Shown here piece by piece: positions 4,605-7,355 of a DNA stretch of 7,355 nucleotides. Under the pieces are notes generated by a model. The model was not told where the DNA came from. It did not search any database and saw only the letters and a program-made list of their open reading frames with translations. Origin of the DNA: Acidobacteriota bacterium. GTDB taxonomy: Bacteria > Acidobacteriota > Thermoanaerobaculia > Thermoanaerobaculales > Thermoanaerobaculaceae. The stretch lies in contig DAIDOU010000179.1 in NCBI GenBank assembly GCA_027458945.1, positions 1-7,355 on the forward strand, given 5' to 3'. A program made the position numbers and the translations under genes. Numbering within the stretch: position 1 is the stretch's first letter; each line of letters begins with the position of its first letter.

Positions 4605-6782
4605 CTACTGGAACGTCTCGCCGCGGTCGGCCATCTCCAGGAGCAGCTTCGGGGGCTGGAAACGGGCGCCATGGCGAGCGGCAAGCTGGCACGCGCACTC
4701 GACAAAGGCACGAGGTCCGACGTAGTTGACGTACTGCAGCGTCCCGCCGGTCCACGGCGGCGCACCGATCCCCATCACCGATCCGATGTTCGCATCCGCC
4801 ACCGATTGCAGCACGCCCTCCTCGAGACAGCGGATCGTCTCGATCGAGGTAATGTACAGGAGCCTGTCCTTCATTTCGGCGAAGTCCGCCGCGTCGGGCG
4901 TTGCATGCTCGGGCTTCACGAAGTGCTCGACCATGCCGGGCCACAGGTGCTTCTTTCCCCCCGCCGGGTACTCGTAGAACCCGCCACCGGCCGCCTTGCC
5001 CTTGCGACCGAACTCGTCGCACATCCGATCGACCAACGCGTCCGCCGGTAGCGAGGGATACGTCTTGCCCTCAGCGGCGAGGTCCTCCTTCGTCTGCTCA
5101 CGCACGTGCCGCGTGAGCTCGAGCGAGATCTCATCGCAAACAGCGAGGGGACCGATGGGCGAGCCGTTCTGCGCCGCGGCCTGCTCGATGCTCTGCGGGT
5201 GGTAGCCCTCGGCCAGCATCGAGATGCCTTCGTTTACGAACATGCCGAACACGCGCGAGGTGAAGAAGCCGCGGCTGTCGTTCACGACGATGGGAGTCTT
5301 CTTGATCTTGAGCACGTAATCGAAAGCCTGCGCCAGCGCCTCGGGCGCCGTCTCCTTGCCCACTATGATCTCGACGAGCGGCATCTTGTCGACGGGCGAG
5401 AAGAAGTGCAGGCCGATGAACCGTGGCGGCGCCTGCGACGCCTTGGCCAGGCCGGTGATGGGGAGCGTGGAGGTGTTCGAGCACATGAGCACGCCGGGTA
5501 CAGCAGCCGCCTCGGCCTCGGCGGTCACTTTGGCCTTGAGGTCGCGATTCTCGAACACCGCCTCGATGAGCATGTCGCAGCCCGCAAGATCCGCCGCGGT
5601 ACCCGTGGTCGTGATGCGCGCCAGCACCGCGTCGGCCTTGTCGCGCGTCATGCGGCCCTTGGCCACCGCGCCGTCGACCAGCTTCTTGGAGTAGCTCTTC
5701 CCCTTCTCGGCCTGCTCCTTGGACACGTCCTTCAGGACGACGTCAATGCCGGCCATCGCCGTGACGTAGGCGATGCCCTGGCCCATCATGCCGGCGCCGA
5801 GGATGCCGACCTTCATCGGCGCCCACTGTGGGATATCGGCCGGTTTGGGGCGGCTCGCGCCGGAATTGATCTTCTGCAGGTCGAAGAAGAACGCCTTGAT
5901 CATGTTCTTGGAGACGCGACCGGTCGCGAGCTCGACGAAGTAGCGGCTCTCGATGCGCGACGCGGTATCGAAGTCCCGAGCGGCGCCTTCGACCGCGGCG
6001 GCCATGATGAGTTTGGGCGCGGGCATGTTGGCGCCCTTGATCTGCTTGCGCAGGTTCGCCGGGAACGCCGGCAGTATCGAGGCGAATGCCGGTGTGGAGG
6101 GCGTCCCGCCCGGCATCTTGTAGCCGTCGCGATCCCAGGGCTGCGTGGCGCCCGGATTGGCGAGGATCCACTCGCGCGCCTTCGCCAGCAACGTCGCGCG
6201 GTCCGGCACCAATTCATCGATGAGCCCGACCGACGCTGCCTTCGCGGGCTTCATGCGCTGGCCCTGCAGCAACACCTCCATGAGCGCCTTCTGAACGCCG
6301 AACAGGCGCACCGTGCGCACGATGCCGTTGCCGCCCGGCAGCAGGCCGAGCGCAACCTCGGGCTGGCCGAACTCGCTCTTGCCGTCGTCGATGGCGATGC
6401 GCCGGTGGCACGCCCAGGCGATCTCCATGCCGCCGCCGAGCGCCGAGCCGTTGAGCGCCGCGACCACCGGCACCCCGAGCGTCTCGAGTGCGCGCAGCTT
6501 CAGGCACAGCTCGCGCACTTCATCGTAAAGGCGCTGCGCATCGGCCGGTGTGGCCTGCGACAGGAGCCGCAGGTCACCGCCCGCGAAGAACGTCTTCTTC
6601 CCGGACGTGATGATGATTCCCTTGACGCTCACTCTCTCGGCTGTGAGACGCTCGACCGTGCGCTTCATCGCAGCCTGGTACAGCGCGTTCATCGTATTGA
6701 CGGACTGCGTCGGATCGTCGAGCGTGAGCGTGACGATTCCTTCGGCGTCCTGATCCCAGCGGATGGCGGTCTGCTCAGTCAT
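4605..6782 (-). CDS. fadB: Bifunctional enoyl-CoA hydratase / 3-hydroxyacyl-CoA dehydrogenase
   Basis: This complete 725-residue cytoplasmic enzyme of fatty-acid beta-oxidation hydrates trans-2-enoyl-CoA and oxidises the resulting 3-hydroxyacyl-CoA with NAD+. Residues 1-200 are the crotonase domain: FFAGGDL (65-71) and NGSALGGGME (111-120) form the oxyanion hole, and E120 and E142 (GQPEVALGLLPGG) are the expected catalytic glutamates. A linker runs to about 320. The Rossmann domain (about 322-500) starts with VGILGAGMMG (325-334), the NAD-binding GxGxxG, followed by SNTSTLPITG (435-444) and FIGLHFFSPVDKMP (455-468) with catalytic H459 and partner E471. The C-terminal helical domains include NDSRGFFTSR (501-510) and ADANIGSVMGIGAPPWTGG (662-680). 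The sequence is closest in my memory to the mycobacterial FadB type rather than to E. coli FadB. The ATG at 6782 has GGAG 7 bases upstream. The gene follows a thiolase gene by 15 bp. Its natural-looking C-terminus ends directly at element copy 2. Confidence 0.95.
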   Translation of the reverse strand: MTEQTAIRWDQDAEGIVTLTLDDPTQSVNTMNALYQAAMKRTVERLTAERVSVKGIIITSGKKTFFAGGDLRLLSQATPADAQRLYDEVRELCLKLRALETLGVPVVAALNGSALGGGMEIAWACHRRIAIDDGKSEFGQPEVALGLLPGGNGIVRTVRLFGVQKALMEVLLQGQRMKPAKAASVGLIDELVPDRATLLAKAREWILANPGATQPWDRDGYKMPGGTPSTPAFASILPAFPANLRKQIKGANMPAPKLIMAAAVEGAARDFDTASRIESRYFVELATGRVSKNMIKAFFFDLQKINSGASRPKPADIPQWAPMKVGILGAGMMGQGIAYVTAMAGIDVVLKDVSKEQAEKGKSYSKKLVDGAVAKGRMTRDKADAVLARITTTGTAADLAGCDMLIEAVFENRDLKAKVTAEAEAAAVPGVLMCSNTSTLPITGLAKASQAPPRFIGLHFFSPVDKMPLVEIIVGKETAPEALAQAFDYVLKIKKTPIVVNDSRGFFTSRVFGMFVNEGISMLAEGYHPQSIEQAAAQNGSPIGPLAVCDEISLELTRHVREQTKEDLAAEGKTYPSLPADALVDRMCDEFGRKGKAAGGGFYEYPAGGKKHLWPGMVEHFVKPEHATPDAADFAEMKDRLLYITSIETIRCLEEGVLQSVADANIGSVMGIGAPPWTGGTLQYVNYVGPRAFVECACQLAARHGARFQPPKLLLEMADRGETFQ

Positions 6783-6789
6783 GGTCGTT

Positions 6790-6793
6790 CTCC
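6790..6793 (-). promoter_or_regulatory. Ribosome binding site of fadB
   Basis: On the minus strand, ACGGAG lies in the 15-bp gap after the thiolase stop, and its GGAG is 7 bases before the fadB ATG. This is standard spacing and fixes the start at 6782. Because the gap is too short for its own promoter, fadB is probably transcribed from upstream of the thiolase gene. Confidence 0.75.
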
Positions 6794-6797
6794 GTGG

Positions 6798-7355
6798 CTA
6801 CAGGCGCTCGATGATGGTGGCGATTCCCATACCCCCGCCGACGCAAAGGCTGCAAAGGCCATAGCGCAGGCTGCGCCGCTCCAGCTCGTCGAGCAGCGTG
6901 CCGAGGATGGCCGCGCCGGTGGCGCCAAGCGGGTGGCCCATGGCGATCGCGCCACCGTTGACGTTGGTGCTGTCGTGGCTGATCTCCATCTCCCTCATGA
7001 AGCGCATGGCAACCGATGCGAACGCTTCGTTGATCTCCCAGAGATCGATCTGCGAGGCCTTCATCCCGGCCTTGGCCAGCGCCTTGCGTGCCGCCGGCCC
7101 GGGGCCGAGCAGCATGATGGTCGGATCGGCGCCGGATACCCCCATGGAGACGACGCGCGCCCGCGGCGTGAGGCCGACCTCGCGCCCGCGCTCGTCGGAG
7201 CCGACCAGCAGGAGCGCCGCGCCGTCCACGATGCCCGACGAGTTGCCGGCGGTGTGCACGTGATTGATGGCCTCGACCCAGTGGTACTTCTGCAGCGCGA
7301 CGGCGTCGAAGCCGCCCGCCTCGCCCATCATCGCGAACGCGGGCTCGAGCGTTCC
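6798..7355 (-). CDS. fadA: Acetyl-CoA acyltransferase (thiolase), C-terminal part
   Basis: The gene enters from the right edge of the window; 185 C-terminal residues are visible, roughly half of a usual ~400-residue thiolase. It cleaves 3-ketoacyl-CoA with CoA to give acetyl-CoA and a shortened acyl-CoA, the last step of the beta-oxidation cycle. Counting from the first visible residue, HTAGNSSGIVDGAA (34-47) is the substrate-loop signature, NEAFA (109-113) the conserved active-site Asn motif, GGAIAMGHPLGATGA (134-148) carries catalytic H141, and CVGGGMG (171-177) carries the second catalytic Cys, C171. The nucleophilic Cys of the N-terminal half lies outside the window. An internal ATG at 7331 is not the start, since the frame stays open with family-like sequence (LEPAFA) to the edge. 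The stop TAG is 15 bp before fadB, so the two form an operon with thiolase first. Confidence 0.93.
   Translation of the reverse strand, partial: GTLEPAFAMMGEAGGFDAVALQKYHWVEAINHVHTAGNSSGIVDGAALLLVGSDERGREVGLTPRARVVSMGVSGADPTIMLLGPGPAARKALAKAGMKASQIDLWEINEAFASVAMRFMREMEISHDSTNVNGGAIAMGHPLGATGAAILGTLLDELERRSLRYGLCSLCVGGGMGIATIIERL

Overview
The window looks like chromosomal DNA of a high-GC diderm bacterium. The signs are strong G/C at third codon positions, a gene whose product has a signal peptide and an outer-membrane beta-barrel look, and a fatty-acid oxidation operon of the actinobacterial/deltaproteobacterial type. I cannot name the lineage. Uncultivated soil or sediment groups such as Myxococcota/Desulfobacterota relatives, Acidobacteriota or Methylomirabilota would fit, but this is inference.

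Layout. Positions 1-186 hold two 43-bp direct repeats. 187-2640 (+) encodes an 817-residue polytopic membrane protein of the YfhO/GT-C type. 2641-3032 is intergenic and is mostly filled by a 282-bp repeat element with terminal inverted repeats (copy 1). 3033-3326 (+) is the front half of a small nucleotidyltransferase fused to unrelated sequence. It overlaps by ATGA the start of a 294-residue predicted outer-membrane protein (3323-4207, +). 4208-4604 is intergenic, with a 14-bp palindrome and a second, 285-bp copy of the element (copy 2), whose edge touches the stop codon of the next gene. 4605-6782 (-) is a complete FadB-like bifunctional enzyme. 6798-7355 (-) is the C-terminal half of the partner thiolase, cut by the window edge.

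Function. The thiolase and FadB genes are 15 bp apart on the minus strand, and together they supply the hydratase, dehydrogenase and thiolase steps of fatty-acid beta-oxidation. The plus-strand genes have no obvious functional link to them. The outer-membrane gene and fadB converge, with element copy 2 between them.

The most interesting material is the repeat family. The two ~285-bp copies lie in the same orientation, are roughly 84% identical by hand alignment, and have 28-bp imperfect terminal inverted repeats. Internal hairpins are kept by paired base changes between the copies, which suggests selection on an RNA or single-stranded DNA fold. Shorter pieces with the same tip words recur in the other gaps and at the point where the nucleotidyltransferase loses its family sequence. 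No transposase is present in the window.
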